Positions 50,998-59,496 of a DNA stretch of 64,000 nucleotides are shown here, in pieces. The stretch comes from JAJXXT01 sp963764465 (GTDB taxonomy: Bacteria > Pseudomonadota > Alphaproteobacteria > Acetobacterales > Acetobacteraceae), in contig CAVXSO010000006.1 in the NCBI GenBank assembly GCA_963764465.1, positions 992,001-1,056,000 of the forward strand, given 5' to 3'. The position numbers and the translations under genes were made by a program. How positions within the stretch are numbered: position 1 is the first letter of the stretch; each line of letters opens with the position of its first letter. The notes beneath the pieces were generated by a model, which had not been told where the DNA came from, ran no database searches, and saw only the letters and a list, made by a program, of their open reading frames with translations.

Positions 50998-51738
50998 ATG
51001 GAAAACCGGCAACGCATCCTGGTTCTGACCGGCGCCTCGCGCGGGATCGGGCATGCCACGGCGCGGGTCTTTTCGGATGGTGGGTGGCGGGTGATCACCG
51101 TCTCGCGCCAGCCGTTTTCGCCGCGTTGCCCGTGGGGCGCGGGGCCGCAGGACCATCTGCAGCTCGACCTCGGCGACCTCGACAGCCTGGAACAGGGGCT
51201 GGCGGATATGCGCTCCCGCCTGCCGGACGGGAAGCTCGACGCGCTGATCAACAATGCCGCGATCTCGCCGAAGGGACCGGAGGGGGAGCGGATGGGTGTG
51301 ATGGCGACCCAGGCCCTGCTGTGGGAGCGGGTGTTCCGGGTGAACCTGCTTTCCGTCGCCCTGCTGGCGAAGGGGCTGGCGGCGGAGCTTTCGGCGGCGG
51401 GGGGGAACATCGTCAACGTGACCTCCATCGCCGGCTCGCGGGTGCACCCGTTCGCGGGGGTGGCGTACGCGACCTGCAAGGCCGGCCTGGCGACGCTGAC
51501 GCGGGAGATGGCGGCCGAATTCGCGCCGATGGGCATAAGGGTTAACGCGATCAGCCCCGGCGAGATCGACACCTCGATCCTGTCGCCGGGAACGCGGGCC
51601 TATGCGGAGAAGCAGGTGCCGATGCGCAGGCTGGGGCGGCCGGAGGAGGTGGCGAACACGATCCATTTCCTGTGTTCGCCGGCGGCGTCCTACATCAATG
51701 GAGCGGAGCTGCATATCAACGGTGGGCAGCACGTCTGA
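50998..51738 (+). CDS. SDR-family oxidoreductase
   Basis: NAD(P)-dependent reductase or dehydrogenase of 246 residues. The cofactor motif is TGASRGIG (about 10-17), the structural NNAA reads ALINNAAISP, and the catalytic Ser-Tyr-Lys set is in VTSIAG and YATCK. The C-terminal GAELHINGGQHV is the usual classical SDR end. Substrate unknown. It begins after a 16 bp tandem repeat and is followed 58 bp later by the GTP cyclohydrolase II-like gene, so it may belong to the same transcript, for example reducing an aldehyde from uracil breakdown; that is inference. Confidence 0.88.
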   Translation: MENRQRILVLTGASRGIGHATARVFSDGGWRVITVSRQPFSPRCPWGAGPQDHLQLDLGDLDSLEQGLADMRSRLPDGKLDALINNAAISPKGPEGERMGVMATQALLWERVFRVNLLSVALLAKGLAAELSAAGGNIVNVTSIAGSRVHPFAGVAYATCKAGLATLTREMAAEFAPMGIRVNAISPGEIDTSILSPGTRAYAEKQVPMRRLGRPEEVANTIHFLCSPAASYINGAELHINGGQHV

Positions 51739-51755
51739 TGCGGCCCGGACGGCCC

Positions 51756-51785
51756 ATGGATCAACGAGTCATGGATCAACGACCG
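51756..51785. repeat. 15 bp tandem duplication before the GTP cyclohydrolase II-like gene
   Basis: ATGGATCAACGAGTC is followed by ATGGATCAACGACCG. It separates the SDR stop from the next start by repeating, and each unit carries an ATG. Confidence 0.7.
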
Positions 51786-51796
51786 AAGCAACGAGC

Positions 51797-53047
51797 ATGA
51801 GTGAAGGCCGGGCCGCGCCGCGGCCGATTGTCCTGACGTCCCACCCCGGATCGAGCAGGCCGCCGGCAATACGCTGGGGGGCGGCGACGGCCGCGGAGCG
51901 GGGAGCGGTGGTCGCGACGCTGGCGGGCAAGGGGGTGCGCAACGCGATCGGGACGCATGCGGGGTCCTACGGGCTGTACCGGGCGCTGGCGATCGCGGCG
52001 GGGCAGCTGGATCCCGGGCATCGGCCGGATTTGACGAACACGGCGCCGGCGACGGCCATCGGCCCCTTCCCTTCCTGGTTCGATCCCGGCGCCATCGTCT
52101 CGCTCGATCCGTTCGGGCATGTGGCGGCACAGGCGCATGCGGGGCTGATCGGCGAGGGATGGGACATACGGCCGACCATCGCGGTGACGCGGGCGCATCT
52201 GCGCATGCCGGAGATCGAGGCGGCGATGCGGGCCGGGCGGCTGGCGGCGGACGGCGAGGTGCTGGCCGAGACGGGCGACGCGAAGGTGACGAAGATCGCG
52301 ATCGAGCCGGTGTGGCATCTGCCAGGGGTGTCGAAGCGGTTCGGCATTGCCGAGACGGCGCTGCGGCGGACGCTGTTCGAGCAGACGGGGGGCATGTTTC
52401 CGGAGCTGGTGACGCGGCCCGATCTTTCCGTGTTCCTGCCGCCGATCGGGGGGACGACCGTCTATCTGTTCGGCGACCTGGCGAAGCTGGGCCGGACGGA
52501 GACGCGGATTGCCTGCCGGGTGCATGACGAGTGCAACGGCTCGGACGTGTTCGGCTCCGATATCTGCACCTGCCGGCCCTACCTGGCGCATGGGGTCGAG
52601 GTGGCGATTGCCATGGCGCAGGAGGGCGGCGTGGGCGTCATCGTGTACAACCGCAAGGAAGGGCGGGCGCTGGGCGAGGTGACGAAGTTTCTTGTCTACA
52701 ACGCGAGGAAGCGCCAGGAGGGCGGTGACCGGGCGGAGGCGTATTTCGAGCGGACGGAGTGCGTGGCCGGGGTTGCCGACATGCGCTTCCAGGAGCTGAT
52801 GCCGGACGTGCTGGTGTGGCTCGGGATCACGCGGATCGACCGGCTGGTTTCCATGAGCAACATGAAGTTCGCGCCGCTGGTGGCGGCCGGGATCGAGATC
52901 GTCGAGCGGGTGCCGATACCCGAGGCGCTGATCCCGCCGGATGCCGCCGTCGAGATGGATGCGAAGAAGGCGGCGGGGTATTTCACGACGGACGTGCCGG
53001 ATGCCGCAGAGCTGGCGCGAGCGAAGGGGCGTGGACTCGAAGCATGA
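51797..53047 (+). CDS. GTP cyclohydrolase II-like protein (URC1-type)
   Basis: A 416-residue protein whose C-terminal half is RibA-like: CRVHDECNGSDVFGSDICTC contains the three zinc cysteines, and VGVIVYNRKEGRALGE the GTP-cleavage Arg. The ~200-residue N-terminal extension (IRWGAATAAERGAV, PFPSWFDPGAIVSLDPFGH) is not found in riboflavin RibA and matches the URC1 group of the uracil catabolism pathway first described in the yeast Lachancea kluyveri (family knowledge). The gene overlaps the uracil phosphoribosyltransferase gene by ATGA, which supports a uracil route. The third pathway member, a DUF1688 protein (URC4), is not in the window. The best alternative is a riboflavin enzyme, less likely in this context. 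Confidence 0.85.
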   Translation: MSEGRAAPRPIVLTSHPGSSRPPAIRWGAATAAERGAVVATLAGKGVRNAIGTHAGSYGLYRALAIAAGQLDPGHRPDLTNTAPATAIGPFPSWFDPGAIVSLDPFGHVAAQAHAGLIGEGWDIRPTIAVTRAHLRMPEIEAAMRAGRLAADGEVLAETGDAKVTKIAIEPVWHLPGVSKRFGIAETALRRTLFEQTGGMFPELVTRPDLSVFLPPIGGTTVYLFGDLAKLGRTETRIACRVHDECNGSDVFGSDICTCRPYLAHGVEVAIAMAQEGGVGVIVYNRKEGRALGEVTKFLVYNARKRQEGGDRAEAYFERTECVAGVADMRFQELMPDVLVWLGITRIDRLVSMSNMKFAPLVAAGIEIVERVPIPEALIPPDAAVEMDAKKAAGYFTTDVPDAAELARAKGRGLEA

Positions 53048-53670
53048 CGATGACGGTCGTCGGGCACCCGTTGGTGGCCCATAAGCTCTCGCTGCTGCGC
53101 AATCGCGAGACATCCACGGCAGGGTTCCGGCGCATCGCGCGGGAGATCGCGCTGCTGATGGGCTACGAGGTGACGCGCGACCTCGAGCTCGAGCAGGTGC
53201 CGATCGCGACCCCGCTGGAGCCGATGATGGCGCCGCAGCTGGCGGGGAAGAAGCTGTGCTTCGTTTCCATCCTGCGGGCGGGGAACGGGTTGCTGGACGG
53301 GATGCTCGATCTGGTGCCGGCGGCGCGGGTGGGCCACGTGGGGCTGTACCGCGACCCGGCGACGCTGGTGCCGGTGGAGTATTACGTGAAGCTGCCGGAG
53401 GATATGGCGGAGCGGCAGGTGATCGTGCTCGACCCGATGCTGGCGACGGGACATTCCGCGGCGGCGGCGGTGGCGCGGATCAAGCAGGCGGGGGCGGTGC
53501 GGATACGGGTGGTGTGCCTGCTGGCGGCACCCGAGGGGATCGCGACGTTCGAGGCGGAGCACCCGGATGTGGAGGTGTTCACCGCGGCGGTGGACCGGGG
53601 GCTGGATGAGCACGGGTATATAAGGCCGGGGCTGGGGGACGCGGGGGACAGGCTGTTCGGGACGAAGTGA
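53044..53670 (+). CDS. upp: Uracil phosphoribosyltransferase
   Basis: Makes UMP from uracil and PRPP. It has 208 residues and contains HPLVAHKLSLLRNRET at the start, ILRAGNGLLDGMLDLVPAARVGHVGLYRD, and the PRPP loop VIVLDPMLATGHSAAAAV. The family uracil-recognition GYIRPGLGDAGDRLFGTK closes it. The start overlaps the previous stop as ATGA, so it is translationally coupled to the GTP cyclohydrolase II-like protein. In the URC pathway UPRT is URC6. Confidence 0.95.
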   Translation: MTMTVVGHPLVAHKLSLLRNRETSTAGFRRIAREIALLMGYEVTRDLELEQVPIATPLEPMMAPQLAGKKLCFVSILRAGNGLLDGMLDLVPAARVGHVGLYRDPATLVPVEYYVKLPEDMAERQVIVLDPMLATGHSAAAAVARIKQAGAVRIRVVCLLAAPEGIATFEAEHPDVEVFTAAVDRGLDEHGYIRPGLGDAGDRLFGTK

Positions 53671-53722
53671 GGCGGGCGGCACGGGGCGAAGCCTCGGGTT
53701 GACAGATGTCTGATGACTGATG

Positions 53723-53734
53723 TCTGATTTCAGA
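53723..53734. promoter_or_regulatory. Candidate GntR operator overlapping the regulator's own start
   Basis: TCTGA-TT-TCAGA is a perfect dyad ending one base before the first ATG of the FCD-type regulator, preceded by two more copies of GATGTCTGAT (from 53705). Position and repeats suggest autorepression. Confidence 0.5.
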
Positions 53735-53735
53735 T

Positions 53736-54545
53736 ATGGTCATGAGCCCGGAAAGCCTGGTGGGCGCCCTGCCCGGCCCCCTGCCCTCGCCCCAACTGCC
53801 ATCACGGGTGGCGCGGCGGCGGCGGTTGCCGGAGGAGCTGCAGCGGAGCCTGACCGGGTTCATCCGCGATAACTTGCTGCAGGCGGGCGACCGGCTGCCG
53901 CCGGAGGCGGAGCTGGCCGAGGCGCTGGGCGTCGGGCGCAGTACCATCCGCGAGGCGATCAGGGGGCTGGAGAGCCTGGGCGTGCTGGAGACGCGGCATG
54001 GCATCGGCGTGTTCGTCGCGGCGTTCACCCTTGCGCCGCTGATCGAGCAGATCGGGCGGGGGATCGGGGCGGAGCTGCGGGACTTCACCGAGGTGCTCGA
54101 CGTGCGCTGCACGTTGGAGGTGGCGCTGATCGGGCGGGCGATGACGGCGATCGGGCCCGAGGATATCGCGGCGCTGACGGCGATCGTCGAGGGCATGGAG
54201 CGCAAGGCGCGGGCGGGCGAACACTTCGCGCCGGAGGACCAGGCGTTCCACGCCACCCTGTTCGCGCCGCTGGGCAACCGCGTGCTGCTGAACCTGCTCG
54301 ACGTGTTCTGGCAGGTGTTCACGCGCACCGCGCGCATGCTGCAGCGGCCGGAGATGGACTGGGTGGCGACGTATCTCGACCACAAGGCGATCCTCGATGC
54401 CGTTGCCGCAGGCGACGTGGAAGCGGCGCGGGCGAGGCTCGATGCGCATTACGGCGGCATCCGCGCGGTGCTGATGGCAAGCCGCAACCAGACGCGACAG
54501 AACCGGGGGCACGGCGCGGAAAGCGACGGCAAGGACCACCGCTGA
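53736..54545 (+). CDS. GntR-family regulator with FCD domain
   Basis: A 269-residue FadR-type regulator. The winged HTH lies at about 30-100 (LPPEAELAEALGVGRSTIREAIRGLESLGVLETRHGIG, quoted in parts as AELAEALGVGRSTIREA). The FCD effector domain follows, with a putative metal/ligand site in ALEVALIGRAM, DQAFHATLF and DHKAILDAV. It is transcribed toward the peptide-type transporter genes and has TCTGA-type dyads before its start and TATCAGT dyads after its stop, so it likely represses both. Two ATGs six bases apart can serve as start. Confidence 0.92.
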   Translation: MVMSPESLVGALPGPLPSPQLPSRVARRRRLPEELQRSLTGFIRDNLLQAGDRLPPEAELAEALGVGRSTIREAIRGLESLGVLETRHGIGVFVAAFTLAPLIEQIGRGIGAELRDFTEVLDVRCTLEVALIGRAMTAIGPEDIAALTAIVEGMERKARAGEHFAPEDQAFHATLFAPLGNRVLLNLLDVFWQVFTRTARMLQRPEMDWVATYLDHKAILDAVAAGDVEAARARLDAHYGGIRAVLMASRNQTRQNRGHGAESDGKDHR

Positions 54546-54552
54546 GAGCGAA

Positions 54553-54599
54553 ATATCAGTGACGCATCAAGACAAGTTCCATGACGTGACGACTGATAT
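54553..54599. promoter_or_regulatory. Inverted ATATCAGT/ACTGATAT pair before the transporter operon
   Basis: ATATCAGT at 54553-54560 and ACTGATAT at 54592-54599 form an 8 bp perfect inverted repeat with a 31 bp spacer in an AT-rich gap. Half-sites resemble those before the GntR gene, so they may be its operators for the downstream genes. Confidence 0.5.
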
Positions 54600-54675
54600 A
54601 TCGTAATAACTGACTCTTCGACACTATTCGCTGTACGACACCAATGACTGTTCGAAATCAATGACGGGGGAAACC

Positions 54676-56265
54676 ATGACCAGCATCACACGCCGCGACA
54701 GCCTGCGCCTGGCATCGGTGCTCGCGGCGCCGATCGTCCTGCGCGCGGCGCCGGCGCTTGCGGCCGCGAACGTGCTTTCGGGCGGGTTCGATGTCGGGCC
54801 CGGGGGGCTGCCCGGGAAGTTCAACCCGCTGGCGGCGACCGCGGGGTTCACCTGGCTCAACCTCTACTACGAGCCGCTGGTGTTCTATGACCCGAAGCTG
54901 TCGCATATCGGGCCGGGGCTGGCGCTGAAGGTGGACGCGGCCGCGGATGGGATGGCGTACACGTTCCATCTCGACCCGAAGGCGACGTTCCATGACGGGA
55001 CGGCGTTCACCTCCGCGGACGTCGCATTCACGATCGGGCTCGCGCAGAACGCGAAGACGGGGTCGATCTTTTCGGCGAGCCTTGCCGCGATCACCAGCGT
55101 GGAGACGCCGGACGCGGGGACGGCGGTGCTGAGGCTGAAGCAGCCCAACACGTCGCTGCTCGACGTGCTGACGAAGATCATGATGCTACCGAAACATACG
55201 CTGGGGGGCATGGACCCGGCCACGCTCGCACAGAGCGCGTGGTGGCATACGAAGCCGCTCGGGACCGGGGCGTTCATGTTCAAGTCTTATGCCGAGGGGC
55301 AGTTCGTGGAGCTTTCCGCCTTTGCCGGATACCGGCGGGGGGCGCCGAAGCTCTCGGGCGTGGTGAACCGCTACTTCAAGTCCACGGCCGATGCGGTCGC
55401 GGCGCTGAAGGCGGGGGAGATCCAGTTCACCTATGTCGAGCCGAACGACGTGAAGGTGTTCGCGCACGCGCCGCATGACCGGGTGATCGCCGGTGAGTCC
55501 TATGTGGTGAACTACGTGGGGTTCAACCATCTGTTGCCGATGTGGAAGGACCAGCGGGTGCGGGCGGCGGTGATGCACGCGATCGACCGGCAGGCGATCG
55601 TGACGTCGCTGCTGGGTGGGGCGGCGACAATTGCGAATTGCGCCTATGCGGCGGGGCCAGCGCTGCCGGCGGGGCTTGACCCGTATGCGCATGACCCGGC
55701 GAAGGCGAAGCAGTTGCTGGCGGCGGCGGGGTGGGAGAAGCTGAACGGGGCGAAACCGTTGCCGATGCTGACCTATTACGGCGACCCGCTGGTGGCGAAT
55801 ATCCTGGCGGCCATGCAGTCCATGCTCGGGCAGGTGGGGATCCATGTGGCGCCGCGGCAGGTGGACGTGGCGACCTATAACGGCATCGTGCGCGGGGCGA
55901 ACACCGATCCCGCGGCGTTCCCGCTGGTGTATGCGGGGGCACAGGACGGGCCGGACCCGGGCGTGATGGCGAGCTTCTTGGCGAGCAACCAGGCGCCGCC
56001 GACGGGGGCGAACGTGATGCGCGCCGCCATCCCGGCGCTGGACAAGGAGCTTTCCGGGGCGGCGGCTGAGGTGAACGACGCCAAGCGCATGGCGCTCTAC
56101 CAGCAGGCGGCGAGGACGATGAACAAGGAGCTGCCGTGGGGTTTCATGTGGGTCGCGCGGCGCTACGGGGTCGTTGCTGATACGGTACAGAACTTCGTGT
56201 GGACGCCGGCGCCGGGTGGCGGGGGGTATGATCCGTCCGCCCATCTCTGGGCGCTGAAGGGATAG
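54676..56265 (+). CDS. Peptide-type ABC substrate-binding protein (SBP_bac_5)
   Basis: Periplasmic binding protein of 529 residues. It begins MTSITRRDSLRLASVLAAPI, a Tat-type signal with cut near ALA. Mature segments include FHLDPKATFHDGTAFTSADVAFTI, the SBP_bac_5 signature, and QRVRAAVMHAIDRQAIV. It should deliver peptides or a related small solute to the two permeases encoded next (13 bp gap). The preferred ATG has GGGGGAAACC upstream; an in-frame ATG five codons earlier is possible. Confidence 0.92.
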   Translation: MTSITRRDSLRLASVLAAPIVLRAAPALAAANVLSGGFDVGPGGLPGKFNPLAATAGFTWLNLYYEPLVFYDPKLSHIGPGLALKVDAAADGMAYTFHLDPKATFHDGTAFTSADVAFTIGLAQNAKTGSIFSASLAAITSVETPDAGTAVLRLKQPNTSLLDVLTKIMMLPKHTLGGMDPATLAQSAWWHTKPLGTGAFMFKSYAEGQFVELSAFAGYRRGAPKLSGVVNRYFKSTADAVAALKAGEIQFTYVEPNDVKVFAHAPHDRVIAGESYVVNYVGFNHLLPMWKDQRVRAAVMHAIDRQAIVTSLLGGAATIANCAYAAGPALPAGLDPYAHDPAKAKQLLAAAGWEKLNGAKPLPMLTYYGDPLVANILAAMQSMLGQVGIHVAPRQVDVATYNGIVRGANTDPAAFPLVYAGAQDGPDPGVMASFLASNQAPPTGANVMRAAIPALDKELSGAAAEVNDAKRMALYQQAARTMNKELPWGFMWVARRYGVVADTVQNFVWTPAPGGGGYDPSAHLWALKG

Positions 56266-56278
56266 CGCGCGGCGGGCG

Positions 56279-57235
56279 ATGCTGCGCTATGTGCTGCGGC
56301 GGCTGGGGGCGGCCGCGCTGATGCTGGTTCTGCTCAGCGCGGTGACCTTCGGGCTGCTGCGGGCCTCGCCGGGGGACCCGATCGCGGCCTATGTCAGCCC
56401 GACGATTCCGATGAGTGCCGAGGCGATCGCGGCGTTGCGGCACCGGCTGGGGCTCGATCTGCCGTTGCCGGAACAATTCGGGCTGTGGGCGTGGCATGCG
56501 CTGCGGGGCGACCTCGGGCGCTCGATCGGCAATGACCAGATGCCGGTGGCATCGCTGATCGCAGCACGGCTGCCGCCGACTTTGTTGCTGATGGGTACCG
56601 GAATCCTGATCTCGACCGCGCTTGGCGTGCTGCTGGGGATTGTGGCGGCGGTGAAGCGGGGAGGAACGCTCGATGCGCTGCTGGCGGGGCTTTCGGCGCT
56701 GGCGCTGGCCTCGCCCGCGTTCCTGACGGCGTTGCTGGCGTTGTTCCTGTTCGCGGCGCGGTGGCGGCTGTTGCCGGCGGGCGGGCTCATTACGCCGGGG
56801 GGCGGGGGATGGGCGGATGTCGCGCGGCACCTGGTGCTGCCGGCATCGGTTTTGGCCGCGGCACAGCTGGCGATGCCAATGCGGTATATGCGCGCGGCGA
56901 TGATCGAGAGCCTGGGCACGCATTACGTGCGCACCGCGCGGGCCAAGGGGTTGTCGCCGGCGCGGGTGGTGCTGATGCACGCGCTGCGCAACGCGCTGCT
57001 GCCGGTGGTGACGCTGACGGGCGCGACGATCGGCACCGCGATCGGCGGCGCGGTGTTCGTGGAGAGCGTGTTCAACTGGCCGGGGATGGGCTCGCTGCTG
57101 GTGGATGCGGTGACGGCGCGGGACTATCCGCTGGTGATGGGGATCGCGCTCGTCGTCGGCGCGTTCGTTCTGTTGGCAAATCTTGTGACCGATATCGTCT
57201 ATGCCACGGTCGATCCGCGCATCGGGATCGCGTGA
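56279..57235 (+). CDS. DppB-type ABC transporter permease
   Basis: Inner-membrane permease of 318 residues. MLRYVLRRLGAAALMLVLLS is the classic DppB/OppB start, followed by LRHRLGLDLPLPEQFGLWA. The EAA loop for the ATPase reads YVRTARAKGLSPARVVLMHALRNA, and about six helices are predicted. TGATG overlap joins it to the next permease gene. It pairs with the DppC-type protein. Confidence 0.93.
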   Translation: MLRYVLRRLGAAALMLVLLSAVTFGLLRASPGDPIAAYVSPTIPMSAEAIAALRHRLGLDLPLPEQFGLWAWHALRGDLGRSIGNDQMPVASLIAARLPPTLLLMGTGILISTALGVLLGIVAAVKRGGTLDALLAGLSALALASPAFLTALLALFLFAARWRLLPAGGLITPGGGGWADVARHLVLPASVLAAAQLAMPMRYMRAAMIESLGTHYVRTARAKGLSPARVVLMHALRNALLPVVTLTGATIGTAIGGAVFVESVFNWPGMGSLLVDAVTARDYPLVMGIALVVGAFVLLANLVTDIVYATVDPRIGIA

Positions 57236-58074
57236 TGCGGTGGGCGCGGGTGCTTGGACGGCCGGGTGGCGCCATCGGCGGGGCGTTCATCGTGCTGCTG
57301 GCGGTGGCGGCGTGGGGGTTGCCGCCGGCGCTCGGGTTGGCAGGACTGGGGCTCGACCCGGATGCGATCGACCTCGCGGCGATGCATGTGGGCCCGAGTG
57401 CGGCGCATTGGCTGGGGACGGATGGCGTGGGGCGCGACGTGCTGGCGCGCGTGCTGCAGGGGGCGCGGGTTTCGCTGGTGATCGCGACCATTGCCGCGGC
57501 GATTTCGGCCTCGATCGGGTTCCTGGTGGGGAGCGGGGCGGCGTTCGGGAAGATTGCCGACGTGGTGTGCATGCGGACGGTGGACCTGGCGATGACGCTG
57601 CCGCCGGCGGTGCTGCTGCTGGTGCTGTCCGCGATCGCGGGACAGGGGGAGCGGCCGACGACCATCGTGCTGGCGCTGCTGTCCTGGCCGCTGCTGGCGC
57701 GGCTGGTGCGCGCACGGCTGCTGGAGCTGCGCGAGCGGGACTTCGTGCTCGCCGCACAGGCGACGGGGGCGACGCCGTGGCACATCTTGCGCCGGCACGT
57801 GTTGCCGAACATGGCTGACATTCTCATCGTGTACGTAACGTTGCAGATTGCGACCAATGTGCTGATGGAGGCGGGGCTTTCGTTCCTCGGGCTTGGCGTG
57901 CCGCCGCCCGTGGCGACGTGGGGGAACATGCTGGGCGAGGCGCGATCGATCGACGTGCTGACGCTGTATACCTGGCAGTGGCTGGCGCCGGGGGCGGCGC
58001 TGCTGGCGACGACGCTCGCGATCGGGCTGCTGGGCGAGGCGGTGCGGGCGGGATTTGATACGGGACAAAGTTAG
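57235..58074 (+). CDS. DppC-type ABC transporter permease
   Basis: Second permease, 279 residues. WLGTDGVGRDVLARVLQGARVSL is the DppC hallmark and the EAA loop is FVLAAQATGATPWHILRRHVLPN. The operon so far contains binding protein and both permeases, yet no ATPase gene follows: a lyase gene comes next. The transporter must therefore borrow its DppD/DppF-type ATPases from elsewhere in the genome or from beyond the expected operon. Confidence 0.93.
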   Translation: MRWARVLGRPGGAIGGAFIVLLAVAAWGLPPALGLAGLGLDPDAIDLAAMHVGPSAAHWLGTDGVGRDVLARVLQGARVSLVIATIAAAISASIGFLVGSGAAFGKIADVVCMRTVDLAMTLPPAVLLLVLSAIAGQGERPTTIVLALLSWPLLARLVRARLLELRERDFVLAAQATGATPWHILRRHVLPNMADILIVYVTLQIATNVLMEAGLSFLGLGVPPPVATWGNMLGEARSIDVLTLYTWQWLAPGAALLATTLAIGLLGEAVRAGFDTGQS

Positions 58075-58090
58075 AACGGAAAGTGGAACG

Positions 58091-59011
58091 ATGACGCAGA
58101 AGACAATCAAGGGCGTGGTGCCGCCGGTGGCGACGCCGCTGGATGCCGGGGGGGCGCTCGACGCGGCCTCGCTGGGGCGGCTGGTGGAGCACCTGGTGGC
58201 GGGGGGCGTGCATGCGCTGTTCCTGCTGGGCTCGACGAGCGAGGTGGCATTCCAGGGGGATGCCGCGCGGGCGCGGCTGCTGGAAGCGGCGATGGGGATG
58301 ATCGGCGGGCGGGTGCCGGTGCTGGTGGGGGCTATCGATCCGGCGACGGAACGGGTGATCGCGCATGCCAAGGTGGCGAAGGCGGCGGGGGTGGATGCGC
58401 TGGTGGTGACGGCGCCGTTCTATACCCGCACCAATGCGGCGGAGACGCGGGCGCATTTCCGGGCGGTGCGGGAGGCGGTCGATCTGCCGATCTTTGCCTA
58501 TGACATTCCCGTCGCGGTGCACAGCAAGCTCGATCTGGACAGCCTGGTGGAGCTGGCTTCCGAGGGGACGATCGTGGGGCTGAAGGATTCGTCCGGCGAC
58601 GAGGGTGGGTTCCGCGACGTGATTTTGGCGACGCGGGATATTCCGGGCTTCGTGGTCATGACGGGTTCGGAACGGACGGCGGATGCGGCGATGCTGATGG
58701 GGGCGCATGGGATTGTGCCGGGATTGGGGAATGTCGATCCGCGCGGGTATGTGCGGCTTTATGACGCGGCGGTGCGGGGAGACTGGAAGGCGTGCGTGGC
58801 GGAGCAGGACCGGTTGTGCCGGCTGTTCACGATGGTGAAGGTGGCCACACCGCGGGCGAGCCTGGGTTCCGCGGGCGTGGGGGCGTTCAAGGCGGCGTTG
58901 CAGGCGCAGGGGATCTTTGCCACGCGGCGCATGCCGCGGCCGCTCGTTTCGCTGACGGATGAGGAGGCGGCGATCGTTGCGCAGCTGGTGCGGGAGGCGG
59001 GGCTGGCCTAG
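58091..59011 (+). CDS. Dihydrodipicolinate synthase-family aldolase/lyase
   Basis: A 306-residue TIM-barrel class I aldolase. The N-terminal GVVPPVATPLDAGGALDAAS and LGSTSEVAFQGDAARARLLE fit the family, the Schiff-base Lys is in GTIVGLKDSSGDEGG, and the catalytic Tyr in FAYDIPVAVH. The motif around GST(S)E differs from DapA's GTTGE, so a sugar-acid or hydroxy-keto-acid lyase is more likely than lysine biosynthesis. It is the last gene of the GntR-controlled transporter operon, so it probably acts on the imported compound. Its stop codon overlaps that of the convergent SRPBCC gene. Confidence 0.9.
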   Translation: MTQKTIKGVVPPVATPLDAGGALDAASLGRLVEHLVAGGVHALFLLGSTSEVAFQGDAARARLLEAAMGMIGGRVPVLVGAIDPATERVIAHAKVAKAAGVDALVVTAPFYTRTNAAETRAHFRAVREAVDLPIFAYDIPVAVHSKLDLDSLVELASEGTIVGLKDSSGDEGGFRDVILATRDIPGFVVMTGSERTADAAMLMGAHGIVPGLGNVDPRGYVRLYDAAVRGDWKACVAEQDRLCRLFTMVKVATPRASLGSAGVGAFKAALQAQGIFATRRMPRPLVSLTDEEAAIVAQLVREAGLA

Positions 59012-59496
59012 GCGCCCTGCCCCGCCGGTGCGCGATGGCGGCAGGCCTGGGCGAAGTGATCGAGCGCCACGGGCCAGCCGCGGGCGAGGCCGTCGCGGAA
59101 GGCGGCGTGGGCCGGGGCGGGTTCGAAATTCCGGTGCTCCAGTTCGACGCTTGTGGCTTGGGCGTCGAGGGGCGTGAAGGTCACCTCCACCTCCGAGGGG
59201 TGGGCGGGGTCCGGGGTGAAGCCGGGGCCGATTTCCCAGCGGAAGACGACGCGGCGCGGCGGCTCCCAGACGGTGACGCGGGCGATCTGGACTTGCGAGC
59301 CGTCCGCGCGGCGGGCGTACCAGCTTCCGCCGGCGAAGGGCTCGATCACCGACAGCGCGAAGGGGGCGCCGCCCATGCCGTGCGATGGTGGCCACCAGGT
59401 GTCGATGCCGCTTGTGAAGACCTCGAAGGCCAGGGCGGGGTTTGCGGGCACGATGACGCTGCGGCGTATCGGGGGTGGCGAGATTGTTCTGGTCAC
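59008..59496 (-). CDS. SRPBCC/AHSA1-type START-like domain protein
   Basis: A 162-residue protein with a helix-grip fold. Segments IRRSVIVPANPALAFEVFT, SGIDTWWPPSH, RVTVWEPPRRVVFRWEIG and the C-terminal GWPVALDHFAQAC are typical of the AHSA1-like (Activator of Hsp90 ATPase homologue) branch that binds small hydrophobic ligands. The start is a GTG overlapping the stop of the ArsR-type gene as GTGA, so the two are translated together; this pairing is common. The fragment is convergent with the lyase gene and shares its stop region. Confidence 0.87.
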   Translation of the reverse strand: MTRTISPPPIRRSVIVPANPALAFEVFTSGIDTWWPPSHGMGGAPFALSVIEPFAGGSWYARRADGSQVQIARVTVWEPPRRVVFRWEIGPGFTPDPAHPSEVEVTFTPLDAQATSVELEHRNFEPAPAHAAFRDGLARGWPVALDHFAQACRHRAPAGQGA

